From the NCBI GenBank assembly GCA_032622095.1, contig CP136061.1:11549287-11613286 (forward strand): a stretch of 64,000 nucleotides of DNA, in the 5' to 3' direction. A program made the position numbers and the translations under genes. Below the pieces are notes generated by a model. That model saw only the letters and a program-made list of their open reading frames with translations. It did no database searches and was not told the origin of the DNA. The DNA is from Siphonodentalium dalli. Taxonomy: Eukaryota > Mollusca > Scaphopoda > Gadilida > Siphonodentaliidae. Below, in pieces: positions 43,203 through 53,364 of this stretch (its first letter is position 1; the number at the start of each line of letters is the position of its first letter).

Positions 43203-43480
43203 CAGGAAACCCGGATCGAGCCGGATCCCCTCTACAGGAAACCCGGATCGAACCGGATCCCCTCTACAGGAAACCCGGATCGAGTCGGATCCCCTCTACA
43301 TGAAACCCGGATCGAGTCGGACCCCCTCCACAGGAAACCCGGATCGAGTCGGATCCCCTCTACAGGAAACCCGGATCGAGTCGGACCCCCTCTATAGTAA
43401 ACCCGGATCGAGTCGGACCCCCTCTACAGGAAACCCGGATCGAGTCGGACCCCCTCTACAGGAAACCCTGATCGAGTTTA
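43203..43480. repeat. Minisatellite, 32-base unit, nine copies
   Basis: The unit AGGAAACCCGGATCGAGTCG + GACCCCCTCTAC is repeated with GATCC/GACCC and GAGCC/GAACC variants. Short frames on both strands are artefacts. Confidence 0.95.
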
Positions 43481-43550
43481 GATGAAAAACACCCACAAGG
43501 CCCCCGGACAAAATGTTTACCCTTCCATGGCTGGAGCTTCCTGTGGGGAA

Positions 43551-43616
43551 CCCCATACAGGTGGCAGCTTGTATTGCTGAGTGTCGTCTGCTCACGCATG
43601 TGAGGGGCCCCAAAAG
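43551..43616. repeat. Hairpin module B, reverse variant
   Basis: GGGGAACCCCATACAGGTGG, CAGCTTGTATTGCTGAGTGT and CGTCTGCTCACGCATGTGAG are the mirror of the 54.75 kb module. TTCCATGGCTGGAGCTTCCT flanks it on both sides (43522 and 43631), a direct repeat that may be a trace of duplication. Confidence 0.75.
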
Positions 43617-44013
43617 GGTAGTTTTAAACCTTCCATGGCTGGAGCTTCCTGTCAAAATTGCATGGTAAGGCACACAGCTGGCGAATTTAGTTATATTTGC
43701 ATGGTGAGGTTATTTAGTTATTGTAATTAATTTGTATGGCACATGCATGCAGGCATTGCGAAAAGTCACACGAACGTTTATCAAGTTAATTTGAAACTTG
43801 AAAACGATGAAATAAGTTCATAATTGAAACCGCTCTTTATTTATATACCGCCTTTGGGCGCCGGCAGCATTAACGCTCTTTATCAGAGATGACCCTTGGA
43901 TTTGTTTGCTAAATTGATAATTATAAACGTGTTAAGTCTCTTCTTTCGAAAGCCGACATTAAACTTCATACCCGTGAGCTCATGGGCACGATATATAGGT
44001 AAATATTGTTAGA

Positions 44014-44106
44014 CCAATGCATTCTCTTATATATGCGAGTCTGCCCTGGAGACCATATGGGCGACTCGCATATAGAAGAGAATTCATTAAATTTCTTTAG
44101 CACAGG
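44014..44106 (+). repeat. Hairpin module A, expanded-loop variant
   Basis: CCAATGCATTCTCTTATATA leads to the loop TCTGCCCTGGAGACCATATG, then GGCGACTCGCATATAGAAGA. The right arm ends AATTCATT with extra bases before AGCACAGGG. It is preceded by TTGTTAGA, so its orientation is forward. Confidence 0.75.
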
Positions 44107-44109
44107 GCT

Positions 44110-45150
44110 TTCGCAAATTTTCAGGAAGGACCAGTCATGAGTAATGAAAGGCTCCTTTAAGTCTCTCGTTGACGTTTTTCGTTTGGGGTTCTTGTGTTTT
44201 TTGTTTTTGTAAACAGGATCTGGGCTTAACGTAGAAAGGAAGCGGATTTTTGGGTGTTTCATGCAAAGTGTATAATCCCTTTAGAAAAAACGAAACTCGA
44301 CTGATTAAAAGGTTACCGAACGTCCTGAACTCATGGAAATAAAAAGATTTTTGGTTACGTCAGTATTTTCACTTTGGTTGTTGAACGTGACAAAAATATT
44401 AATTAACACAATTGCATTTCTGCCAATCATAACTCCTTTGTATAGTTGCGTTGAAAGCTCAAAATAATTTCCACCAATTATTTATATTGAATATTTCACA
44501 TTCTACGTTATTAATAAAGCCAAGTTTCGAAATTTTAATTTTTAGCATCAGCACGGAATAAGAACATAGATTTTTTATTCATTTCTAAATCTTAAAACCA
44601 ACGAAAACTTCATATCAGTTCATATATTAAATATATATGTTATTCATATCAGTTCATATATTAAATATATATGTTATTTATATCAGTTCATATATTAAAT
44701 ATATATGTTATTTATTGGCCGGGATAATTTACGTTAACAAAATAGTACGTGGAAAAACACTATGACAAATTTGAATCCAGTGAGCGATATGTGGAAAAAC
44801 TATATATAAAAATAATAATTCTTTATAATTCTTCCATTGTTATCGGTATGGGTTTGAATATGACAGGCGACGAAACGGAAATTAATTATATATTCATGTT
44901 TAAATATGACAGGCGACGAAACGGAAATTAATGATATATTCCTGTTTCCAAAATTCCAGTCTAATTTGGTGTAAAACTATCAACCTCTTGTTTTCGATTT
45001 CCATGTGTTCAATGTTTTATATAAAAAGTGCCAGCGGTACGTTTTGTATGATATATTATTTTTCTTTCAATTTATTACAAGCACTTCCAATACTTTAGAT
45101 GCAAACTACAGAAGTTAAATTTGGCAATAAAAATTCATAGTGTATATGTC
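44110..45150. repeat. Intergenic DNA with two small tandem repeats
   Basis: CATATCAGTTCATATATTAA plus ATATATATGTTATT occurs three times at 44609-44715. ATATGACAGGCGACGAAACG plus GAAATTAAT occurs twice at 44858-44935. The frame at 44749-44931 spans the second pair. No gene is recognised. Confidence 0.7.
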
Positions 45151-45196
45151 ACATTTTTCTCAGTTGAACAAACCTGATGGTGATGAAAAATTATAT

Positions 45197-45202
45197 TTTA
45201 TT
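45197..45202 (-). promoter_or_regulatory. Candidate polyadenylation signal of the four-jointed gene
   Basis: AATAAA on the minus strand about 165 bases past the stop codon is the nearest canonical hexamer found. The cleavage site itself is not determined. Confidence 0.4.
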
Positions 45203-45364
45203 GAAATTGGAGTATCCCAAAATTCATCTTTAAAAACAAAACATCTGAAGTGGCTTAATGTGATTTTTCTATATTTTTTATAAAATAAAATCGTAGCACA
45301 GCCATGCGTATGCGAGATGAAGCAAGGGGTGTCACCGCGAATGACAGGACATGAACAAGGGGTG

Positions 45365-46681
45365 TCACCGCGAATGACACGATTGTATGTGATGATATAC
45401 ATACTCAAGTCTAGAATTTAGCACTTTGATATTTTTCGATGGAATCTGTGGAACACTTTTGTGGTGAAGTTCATTTTCTTTGAAGGCGGTATTGAGTTTC
45501 TCTCCCAAATCTCCGGCCTCGTAAAATTGTTTAATTTTATCGACTGTTGATCGACGAAAGACGCACACGGAATCCAACAGGAATTTATGATACTGCTCAT
45601 ATTTCTCTATCAGTCTGTAACCATGGAACAACCCAGATTCGTTGTCAAGGAAAACTAAATTCCCCGAAAGAGAATCCTGGTAGAGATTGTGTGCTGGCTG
45701 GTTGAGCATGTTGCTGTTCCACTGTCGGTTGAATAAATTGTTGACAATTCTGTCTAAGTTCGCAGTCAAATAGTCAAACACAACCAAGTCAGACCACTGC
45801 ACTAACTCACAAAGTTCCGTGAATGATTTCTTTAATAAAGACGGCGTATTTGATGATATGATTGCACTAGTAGCTGTCTGTGGTTTTATTTCATCTGGAA
45901 TGTAAGCTGCTGATAATGAATCAAACCACTCAGTCAGTATCACAGGTTTGTTCGTCGCCCATCCTGACGAGACGATATCTAAATGAACCGTGTCCCAGCT
46001 CGAGTCCTTCGAATTAACAAGCTGAATAACAGTGGGAGTCAAGTTCGTAATATTCAATAATTTTGATAAATAATAAGAATAAATTTCTCCTTGAAGTTGG
46101 TCAACATTGACCCGATATCGCGCACAAGCTTTACTCCCATCACTAAACGTGAGCAGACGATTCTGCATCCGTCCACAACCCTCCTCCATTTTAACAACAC
46201 GAAGTTTCCTCACTTTCTTTCTCCAGTTTGTGTGTCTTTGTTCTGGAATACCCGCGGGACATTTTGAAGTCAAAGATTCCTTCCATATATTATTGTGTAT
46301 AAACGCCTTCGTCCCGTCACTGGGTGCTATGAATTCAAATGTCGCATTTTGGGTTTTATCAAACACCCGTGATTCGTCCATAAAGATGTGTTCGCTTCCT
46401 TTATGCTGACCAGTACCGGGTTCGATTCCTTTATGCCGACCAGTACCGGACTTAGCGACGTCCACCAAACCATGACGTCCAGGGTCTTGAAATCCCAGAG
46501 ACGCAGCGAACGAGAGGTCAACGAGAATCAAACAGAATGTCAGACCGACAACAACTCCTATTGAAAACGTTAATCCGAACATGATAAATAATATAGAGAC
46601 GTTTGAGAAGTAAGATCTTCTATAACCAACTTGCTGCTTTTTTTTGAATCTTTTTCCACACAAATTAGTAGAAAACATCAA
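45365..46681 (-). CDS. FJX1: Four-jointed box kinase (Golgi atypical kinase)
   Basis: A single-exon, full-length protein of 438 residues, close to the length of vertebrate FJX1. The family phosphorylates cadherin domains of Fat and Dachsous in the Golgi and so tunes planar polarity and growth. Basic residues at the N-terminus lead to a signal-anchor helix at about 28-55 (ILFIMFGLTF, IGVVVGLTFCLILV), giving type II Golgi topology. The conserved core begins EEGCGRMQNRLLTFSDGSKA (166-185), then ACARYR and LQGEIYSYYL (196-205). The catalytic-like segment SDLVVFDYLTANLDRIVNNL spans 297-316 and the acidic metal-binding segment FLDNESGLFHGYR spans 344-356. Potential N-glycosylation sites are N112, N210 and N213. 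The first Met of MM is taken as start because the anchor follows. Residues 78-96 hold an internal duplication (GTGRHKG / GTGQHKG). All key motifs are intact. Confidence 0.95.
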   Translation of the reverse strand: MMFSTNLCGKRFKKKQQVGYRRSYFSNVSILFIMFGLTFSIGVVVGLTFCLILVDLSFAASLGFQDPGRHGLVDVAKSGTGRHKGIEPGTGQHKGSEHIFMDESRVFDKTQNATFEFIAPSDGTKAFIHNNIWKESLTSKCPAGIPEQRHTNWRKKVRKLRVVKMEEGCGRMQNRLLTFSDGSKACARYRVNVDQLQGEIYSYYLSKLLNITNLTPTVIQLVNSKDSSWDTVHLDIVSSGWATNKPVILTEWFDSLSAAYIPDEIKPQTATSAIISSNTPSLLKKSFTELCELVQWSDLVVFDYLTANLDRIVNNLFNRQWNSNMLNQPAHNLYQDSLSGNLVFLDNESGLFHGYRLIEKYEQYHKFLLDSVCVFRRSTVDKIKQFYEAGDLGEKLNTAFKENELHHKSVPQIPSKNIKVLNSRLEYVYHHIQSCHSR

Positions 46682-46684
46682 CGT

Positions 46685-46760
46685 CCATTTATATCATGTT
46701 GGGTGTCTGCTGGAACTCCATTTATATATATCACGTTGGGTGTCTGTGTCAGGTGTTCAT
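46685..46760 (-). promoter_or_regulatory. Candidate core promoter of the four-jointed gene with 43-base duplication
   Basis: Upstream of the start codon the block CCATTTATAT..TCA.GTTGGGTGTCTG occurs twice. On the minus strand this gives TATA-like words at about 46721-46730 (TATATATAAA) and 46687-46695 (GATATAAATG). The first is some 40-50 bases before the ATG, which would leave a very short leader, so a more distant start is also possible. Function is inferred. Confidence 0.3.
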
Positions 46761-46769
46761 ATCGTTCAG

Positions 46770-47600
46770 ATGTCGTCATGTCATGTTAGTACCGTGTCAT
46801 GTAAATCATGTTGGAAGCTGGTACATGTCGAGTCCGTGGTCCCTAATTGCGGTGGATAGCGGTTGATTGCTGATTTGATAGCGATAATTAGATGAGTCTC
46901 ATTACTCCCTGGATTCAGGTGTTTTGACAGCACGTGGTCTGTCACACCTGAGTTACATGAGAACATATATGATTAGTCCAAGCACAGGTGACCATTGTCC
47001 AGTCCTTAATTGAATACCATTATTTTTCCTATGGTGATAATTATCCAAGAATAATTAATAACTGGTCATCGAATATAGCGGGTTCTCACATCCAAATTAT
47101 TCACAGTAAACGTTCACCTGTAATCAGCAGTATATGTCCACCTGTCCACCGATGATCCTATATAAACATAAGAGAGTCAGGTAATAACAGAGCCAGGTAA
47201 TGTGCTACATTGCGGCATCAAGTTTCGATTTACCTGGCCAAGATAAACACGGGAAATATTTAATATAAAAACTGCGACAATAGGTTTATGTCAAAGACCA
47301 ATGTCGAGAGCTATAGTGTATTGCTGACGCATGCGTAACTCCGCCTACTAACTGTCAATCATCAGGTACAATTGAGGCTATTATCCGACGTATTGACGGA
47401 TTTTCTGAATTAGTCCCATTCAATGTTTCGAAATCTTTGTCATTTTGTTGCAACGTGTGTTCATTTTGACACGAGTGTGAATTGAAATCGTGAATTAGTG
47501 AAGGCGACAGTCAGATTCGAACGTCTAGCGTCGCTAGTGACAGGTATTATAATTAGAGCCCTTCTATTGAATCGAGTATTGATAATTTGGAACTATTAAA
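46770..47600. other. Upstream flank of the four-jointed gene
   Basis: No repeat family is recognised here, which contrasts with the rest of the window and fits a conserved promoter/enhancer flank. GACGCATGCGTAACTCCGCC at about 47328 contains a partial NRF1-like word. The frames at 46644-46859 and 46781-46966 show no domain. Confidence 0.4.
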
Positions 47601-47604
47601 TGAA

Positions 47605-47665
47605 TTGAAGGGACAAATGTTCACAAGTTGTGTATATTGTTTATAGTGAATAGTTTCACCATTTA
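47605..47665. repeat. Empty-site relative of the 51.7 kb MITE target
   Basis: GGGACAAATGTTCACAAGTT, GTGTATATTGTTTATAGTGA and ATAGTTTCACC match 51684-51711 plus 52216-52242, where the F3 MITE interrupts the block. This copy shows the uninterrupted state. Confidence 0.7.
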
Positions 47666-47817
47666 TTGGTTCTGGTTATAATCAATCGAACTTTAGGTTA
47701 TTCTGACATTGTTTGTGTAATAGAAGAGAAGAATGTGTTGACATATTTTCTACATAAGTCAACAGGTCAATTCGTACTTCTAAACAACTGAGTAATAATA
47801 GGCCTCTTTCCATTCGT

Positions 47818-47841
47818 GGGGGGGGGGGGGGGGGGGGGGGG
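47818..47841. repeat. G homopolymer of 24
   Basis: An uninterrupted run of 24 G after CATTCGT. It is a strong quadruplex candidate on the plus strand, and its true length in the genome may differ. Confidence 0.9.
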
Positions 47842-47919
47842 TAAATATATATTATATAGTTTTCACAAACTCACGGATGTAGTTATTTATTTATTTATTT
47901 TTATATTTATTAAACGGAC

Positions 47920-48240
47920 ATGGCTTATTCGAATTTTGAGAAGGAGTTGTCATATAGGTTGATAGATTCAGGAAATATTGATATTTCGGCGTCATATGCA
48001 TTGAAATATACTTGCCATGCTTTGTGTTCACAACCATTTTCCAGCTGTTGACAATTTTTCACACGGAAGTGAAACAAACGCTCTTTATTTATTAAAAAAA
48101 AAATTTGATTGGGATAACAGACATCAATGCAGGAATGTAAATATAAACAAAGGTACACATTATTATAGATCAAGTGACATTCGAATTGGTGAAGAGACAA
48201 TTTCCAGGGCACTCAAGTTTATTGGTGTTGACTCATGAGT
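47920..48240 (+). other. Unassigned stretch with short open frames
   Basis: ATGGCTTATTCG at 47920 in good start context opens a 43-codon frame (MAYSNFEKELSYRLIDSGNI...). Another frame follows at 48017-48238 (YRSSDIRIGEETISRALKF). Neither is recognised and a minus frame overlaps both. An unknown exon is possible but unsupported. Confidence 0.2.
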
Positions 48241-48244
48241 ACAT

Positions 48245-48925
48245 GCCATACGTGTAAAGCCTTTTCTAAAAGGAACCAGTTTTTCGAAAATTCTTCTTGT
48301 TCCGATTGGCATCGTGCGGTATACTACTGACATTGGTATCTATAATTCAACTCTTTGCGAAAAACATTTAGCGCTCATTATTGCTATATATACCATATCG
48401 GAATTAGACTGACACGGGACTCTCTTTTTTGTTCCATGTCTGGTTTTTCTTTGTGACCCAAAACATCGTATTCAAAGTTGTATTTTTCATGACACCAGTA
48501 TGCCCTTTTGGGACATACACAGAATGCTCATAGAGAGGTAATTCATGCATTTATCGACCTATATCGATCTCGAGAAAAAAAAATTGAATATTATTTGGTG
48601 TATTTTGGAGCGCAAACTGCCACGTACTTTTCAAGTATATAAACAAAGAAGACTTAGGGACATGCATGCATACGCCGTGTATTTGCAAGGGCTATATCTA
48701 GTGACAGTTGCATGCGTTGAAAGATTTTCTACATAAATCAATTCGTGTATCTGGGCAAGCTTATATGTTTCTTTCTGGGGTCAGTGGTTTCTACGTTAAG
48801 TGATGTAATTTCCGGGTGATGATATTGGCAGAGATATTTTAAAATTACAACTTATTAATTATTGAATTAAAAAAAATCAACTTATCAAATTTCGTGATGT
48901 TTGAGCTTCCACAACGAATTATAAC
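48245..48925. other. Unassigned DNA
   Basis: No repeat or domain recognised. The frame at 48545-48736 is short and unsupported. Confidence 0.4.
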
Positions 48926-49250
48926 ATTATGTACCAACGTGTCTATACGAGAAATAAGAAGAAATGCGACAGCATCCATAAGTATGGTTGAAGCACCGGG
49001 GCCGCCTCCGTAGTGATATTGGATACCGGGGTCCCCTCCATAATATTGTATACGACTTACTAATTATATCACCCGGGTCCTTCCATGAGAATACCATGCA
49101 CCTTACCGGTTGAGGCACCGGGATCCAACCCGTAAGAGGGTCATACACGTTGATGACTGGGACATCGGGGTTTCCGCGTGGGAGTTCGTGCGCCTTGCTG
49201 ACTGGGTCATCGAGTTCCCCTCCATTTAGTACCATGTGCCTTACTTATAT
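48926..49250. repeat. Degenerate repeat with an empty-site block
   Basis: CATTATGTACCAACGTGTCT, ATACGAGAAATAAGAAGAAA and GCATCCATAAGTATG at 48926-48988 match 51084-51133 plus 51654-51669, where a LINE separates the two halves. Beyond it, units with GCACCGGG, CCCCTCC, ACCATG.ACCTTAC recur about every 70 bases, so a degenerate tandem array is likely. Confidence 0.6.
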
Positions 49251-49499
49251 ATATCCTTTATTTTTCCTCCGTTACACGAAGAGCTTATCAAACATTAAAC
49301 ATCATAATACAAATATTTACACAAGTGGGATGAACAGGTGAAGAAGACATATACAAATGAATACAAATTCAGACAGAAATCAAAGTCAGAGCGACAGACA
49401 TACAATGTACATATACGCAGACAGCTATCTCGATTGGCAGGTATGCGGACACATGCAGGCGAACAAATATACATACATACACTGACGAGCGGACGGATG

Positions 49500-49578
49500 T
49501 ACAGACATGTACGCAGTCATAGACACACACGCGCACCCACACACACACATATATACATATATATATACAAACACATAC

Positions 49579-49609
<31 letters not shown>

Positions 49610-49795
49610 CATATATATATACATATATATATATAGCTACATACACACACACACACATACATATACATATATATATATATATACATATACATACATACAT
49701 ACATACACACACACATACACACACATATACATACACACATACACATACAATACACATACAATACACATACACATATATACACATATATAAATGTG
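49500..49795. repeat. Compound CA/TA microsatellite
   Basis: Mixed ACAC, ATAC, TATA and ACAT repeats for nearly 300 bases. Long frames on both strands (49338-49790, 49369-49896, 49425-49823, 49507-49908) of the form YIYIYI, THTH or VCVCVC are artefacts. Confidence 0.95.
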
Positions 49796-50249
49796 GACAG
49801 GGCAAGCACACAAAAGCAAACATGCACGCATACGATCATATAATAATTCACTGCATGTATAAGGACGTACATACGAGTATTCACACTCGGATGCAAACTT
49901 TCATTTAATCACAAGTTTTCCTAGCTTGTGTTTAATTTCAGTTGGTATTGACACGAATATGCCTGAGTCTATCTGGAGACGACATCAATGATCCAACTTT
50001 GGAGCGAGGTACTTACCCGATGTGACAAACGAAGGTCCCCCAAGGTGTGGGGCCACTTTATTTGCACATCAGCTAATGTATCACTAAGAAGTTGAACAGG
50101 TAATGCAAAAATTGTGGTTGTAGAATGTCTCGCAAATTTATTGTCAACAAATATAAAATTATATGCTTGAGGGTTGTTATTTACAGAATGTGCCAAGCAA
50201 ATTAGCGTTACAACTATATGGATAATAAAGGGGCACATGTAAAGGGAGT

Positions 50250-50790
50250 CCAGTTAAGGATTGACAAGCAGATTGCTATCTACGACGAGATTGATCTCCT
50301 TTGTATACTGGGACCACATTCCGTATGTATTCCTCACCACGAAGAGCGAAAATTCGTTCAGGTTGAGTATTTGTCTCCTGATATCGTCAGACAGGATAGA
50401 AAGAAATACCATCACTTGGTCCTTCTGTGTGAGAGCATCAATGAATAAAAAACATGGTATGCCGAAAATGTCAATTAATGAAAACCACATTTGGATTCTA
50501 GACTCTGAAGTCGAAGAGCAATCCAGTAAGGCATGCTCCACAATATCAACATAAACTTTGCCACACAGTTTGCAATGTCCGCATTCTGGGGAGGTACGTG
50601 TATGCAGGGCCAGAAGCTTCGCAGCAAGCAAGAATTTATGTTTTTCCTGTGAATGTGCTCTACAAGATCTCCAAAGAATAGATTTTGACATTATATTATG
50701 ATTTTGTGCGAACGTTGTTAGTGATTCAGAGCTTCTCATGCGCTCTTCACATTCACGATTTTGTATATCGTTAATATGTTGTCACCGGGA
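50250..50790 (-). pseudogene. LINE ORF2 C-terminal fragment, third family (minus strand)
   Basis: The minus frame from about 50775 reads QHINDIQNRECEERMRSSES and then CGHCKLCGKVYVDIVEHALL, DCSSTSESRIQMWF. This is the C-x2-C...EH-x3-L-x-C tail of a non-LTR retrotransposon protein. A hydrophobic end (LSDDIRRQILNLNEFSLFVV, NTYGMWSQYT) follows before the stop. The frame is open for about 170 codons, the longest of the LINE remnants here. The reverse transcriptase core is not recognisable upstream, where 50736-51060 has stops. Confidence 0.7.
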
Positions 50791-51133
50791 CGGGAACTTA
50801 AAATATTGCCAAGCATAGTGTGTGTAGAGGAGACATTGCAACATAGCCTGTGTGTTTTGTGTCCAGCAGTATTGCGTGAACGATTCTTTTGACAAATATG
50901 TTTTAAGCCGTTTTTTGCTCTTATCCTCATTTGACTTTTCCAAAAGGCCTCTGGTCTACCTGCCGGCATCTCACTTTGACTTGTTTTTGTCATTCTGGTG
51001 TGCCAGGTTTGGTGTTCACTACGTCTCGGACAACGTGTTACCTGGTCAGACACCCACTTAGCAAATATTGCTTACACATAAAAACATTATGTACCAACGT
51101 GGCTACACGAGAAATAAGAAGAAATGCGACAGA

Positions 51134-51655
51134 TTCAGATTCAGATGTTTATTACGCCTTTCGTCGCATTTGACATAACAGGCGATTCAATTTCAAACAG
51201 TGTACATATTACATAATATAAATGTGAGGTGACATAATATGAATACACAATATAGGTTGGAGTTATTAGTGTACTACATGTACATCATCACATGATGGTA
51301 TATTGATTGAGGGTATACTATCTTATAATGTGATAATGTTATCTTATAATTATTGGGGGTATATAATGTATGTGGGGCGATTCCATGTACATATGTTGTA
51401 TGCGGGTGGGCATTTGTTGTTGTTGTTGTTTGTTTGTTTTGTTTTTGTTTTTCATTGAGCCTCAAGAGTGGATCATTAGTGTTTGGGCCTTTTTTTTTAG
51501 ATATATTGATAGATTTACTATGATCTTTCTGATATTTGTATCGAAGAGGTCATGTAATTTAATTGTGTTCGGTCGGTTGCGATAGTAGGCTTTCAAATAT
51601 TTAGTTCTGAGGGCAGTTAACCGAGGGCAGTTCATAACAAGGTGGTATTCAGCAT
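51134..51655 (-). pseudogene. LINE fragment (family of the 21.7 kb copy) in a defined insertion site
   Basis: The minus frame encodes DAEYHLVMNCPRLTALRTKY, LKAYYRNRPNTIKLHDLFD, KIIVNLSIYLKKKA, homologous to the tail at 21656-21931. The 3' end (left) carries ATTCAGATTCAGATG, a short tandem tail. The 5' end is truncated at about 51653. The host block is uninterrupted at 48926-48988, so both borders are seen exactly. Confidence 0.8.
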
Positions 51656-51711
51656 CCATAAGTATGTCTTGCGGATAAGAATGGACAAATGTTCAGAAGT
51701 TGTGCATATTC

Positions 51712-52215
51712 ACCCCTGGTCGAGTGCTATGATGCGGTTGGGTCCTAATGAATTTCTGTGATGCTGTTAGGGCAAACTGATGCTGTTAACAAAAAGTACC
51801 GTTATATATTATTATTTCATCTTTTTCGCGGTGTTCCGATAATCTTAACACATCCAGGAAAAGCCATTATGCGTATCAAACATTCAAAAATATATCTATT
51901 GCGAAATATTTTTAATACTGGTTGTATTAGTTGTTGAAAATAGACTATAATCAAGATGGTTATCCATGTCGTTTTAGAAACACCAGCGCAGGCATTATGA
52001 TATTTTTCAAAAATATATATGTTCTTGAATGTTTCATACACACACTGGTTTCTTTCTCAAATCGCTGGGATTAGCAAAACACCGCGAAAATTACAACTTT
52101 AGAAAAAATAACGGTACTTTTTCGTAACGGCATCAGTTTGCCCTAACAGCATCATAGCAATTCAGCAGGACCCAACCGCATCATAGCATATTAGCAGGAT
52201 CACTTGACCAGGGGT
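51712..52215. mobile_element. Foldback MITE F3 with arms of about 100 bases
   Basis: Left: CACCCCTGGTCGAGTGCTAT, GATGCGGTTGGGTCCTAATG and GGCAAACTGATGCTGTTAAC. Right: the mirror of these, ending GACCAGGGGTG. CATATT before and ATATC after may be the target duplication. TTTTTCGCGGTGT and ACACCGCGAAAATTAC mark the ends of the inner arms. A half unit is at 15778-15890. The centre, with a short minus frame at 51817-52041, is not recognised. Confidence 0.8.
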
Positions 52216-52247
52216 GATATCGTTTATGGTGAATGGTTTCACAGTTT

Positions 52248-52690
52248 AGGGTGCGTTCATATGCTGGCAAGTTTGCACGGCATTTTTTGCAGGTATTTTC
52301 TCATAGAAACCCCGATGGCGCCAGAATATGAACGGAAACATGCATACAACATGCAAGCCTGCAAATAGCGTGTCTGTCATTTGCAGAGGGTGAATTTAGT
52401 GACGCTATCCCGCTATCTGGGGGACCTCATTCTCCTAAGGTCATCAACTGCTATGGCAGACCTAGCATCTGATTGAAGTTCCCCAGTTGAAGTTGGTGAT
52501 GTTCACCCATTGGGCACCTCAATTATGATTTTTATCTTCTGCAAATTAGGGGATATAGAAACTTCATAGAAGGGAAATGTATCTAAAAACAATATTTATT
52601 TGATACTATAGATACTTCCCAGAAGATGAGGCCTAAGCAGAATGAGGTCTCCAGAGGGTGAATTTTGTGATGCTAGCCTGTTGTGCTAAC
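52248..52690. repeat. Mosaic of truncated M2 and F1 units
   Basis: AGGGTGCGTTCATATGCTGG with GCGCCAGAATATGAACGGAA (M2) runs to about 52370. TGTCTGTCATTTGCAGAGGG with GGTGAATTTAGTGACGCTAT (F1) follows. AAGTTCCCCAGTTGAAGTTG mirrors 38928. From 52618, CTTCCCAGAAGATGAGGCCT then GAATGAGGTCTCCAGAGGGT is another F1 half. Confidence 0.75.
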
Positions 52691-52717
52691 ACATTGCCGT
52701 AAATATATATGTATGAT

Positions 52718-53000
52718 TCGGGTGGGGGGGGGGGGGTGGGTCGGAAATGTTTTTCAGGCACGTATTCTGATTTTTAACTTTCGACCCTTGTTGGGACCCA
52801 CCCACCCCGCGTCCAAATGTTTTTCCGTTTTCGGCAGTTTTTCCAGGGGGAGGGGGGCGGAAAAAAACTGCGGGACACAACGTACCGGGGGGTGGGGGGG
52901 GGGGTACCTAGGCGTCAAAAATGTACACGTAAATTTTTTCCTTATTCATTTAGGGGGGGGGGGGTGTCGGAAAAAATTTGCATGTAATTTTTTTCCAAAT
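52718..53000. repeat. G-run-bounded repeat block
   Basis: At least four G-runs (13, 9, 11 and 11 or so) alternate with TTTTTCC and CGGAAAAAA words. TTTTTCCGTTTTCGGCAGTT and GGAAAAAAACTGCGGG are partly inverted. A similar design occurs at 54104-54275. The frames on both strands here are low-complexity. Confidence 0.7.
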
Positions 53001-53130
53001 ATGTATTTTTAGACTCACAACTTCAATTTTCTCTCATTTTATAGAATATGGATTAACCTTAACATCCAAATCATATATACATGAGTAGTACAATCCACAT
53101 AAAACAATTTTGGATAACCACTGTCTTGGT

Positions 53131-53363
53131 TTACATGTGATATTGACCCCATTAACCCTCTTAATAATGCCGACTATGTCAGTGTCTACCAGTCGAATGC
53201 AGAATTCTACCCTGCGATCGCTTATCTGGCAAATTTTTACTGCAGAACTATCCCATGTATTAAACAATTTCTCCTCCAATGGTATCAGAAAACAGTTATA
53301 TGCTGATATGTCACTCATCTCATTAGCATCTTTTTCAAAGTCGAGGTAATGACTAGTTGTCAT
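53131..53363 (-). CDS. Hypothetical exon, unrecognised
   Basis: The minus frame starts at an ATG at 53363 and reads MTTSHYLDFEKDANEMSDIS, AYNCFLIPLEEKLFNTW, then VKICQISDRRVEFCIRLVDT, DIVGIIKRVNGVNIT. Its mixed composition looks more like protein than most short frames here. The open frame continues to 53034. A weak GT lies after NIT (ACATGTAAAC), taken as a possible exon end. No family is recognised and no partner exon was found. Chance remains possible. Confidence 0.2.
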
Positions 53364-53364
53364 T

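Noticed and set aside
45418-45600. Second minus frame inside the four-jointed gene
   Set aside because: It is a shadow of the real coding frame.
49338-49908. Cysteine/valine-rich or threonine/histidine-rich frames
   Set aside because: Translations of a CA/TA compound microsatellite on both strands.
52686-53012. Glycine/proline-rich frames on both strands
   Set aside because: Generated by G-run repeats; no protein evidence.
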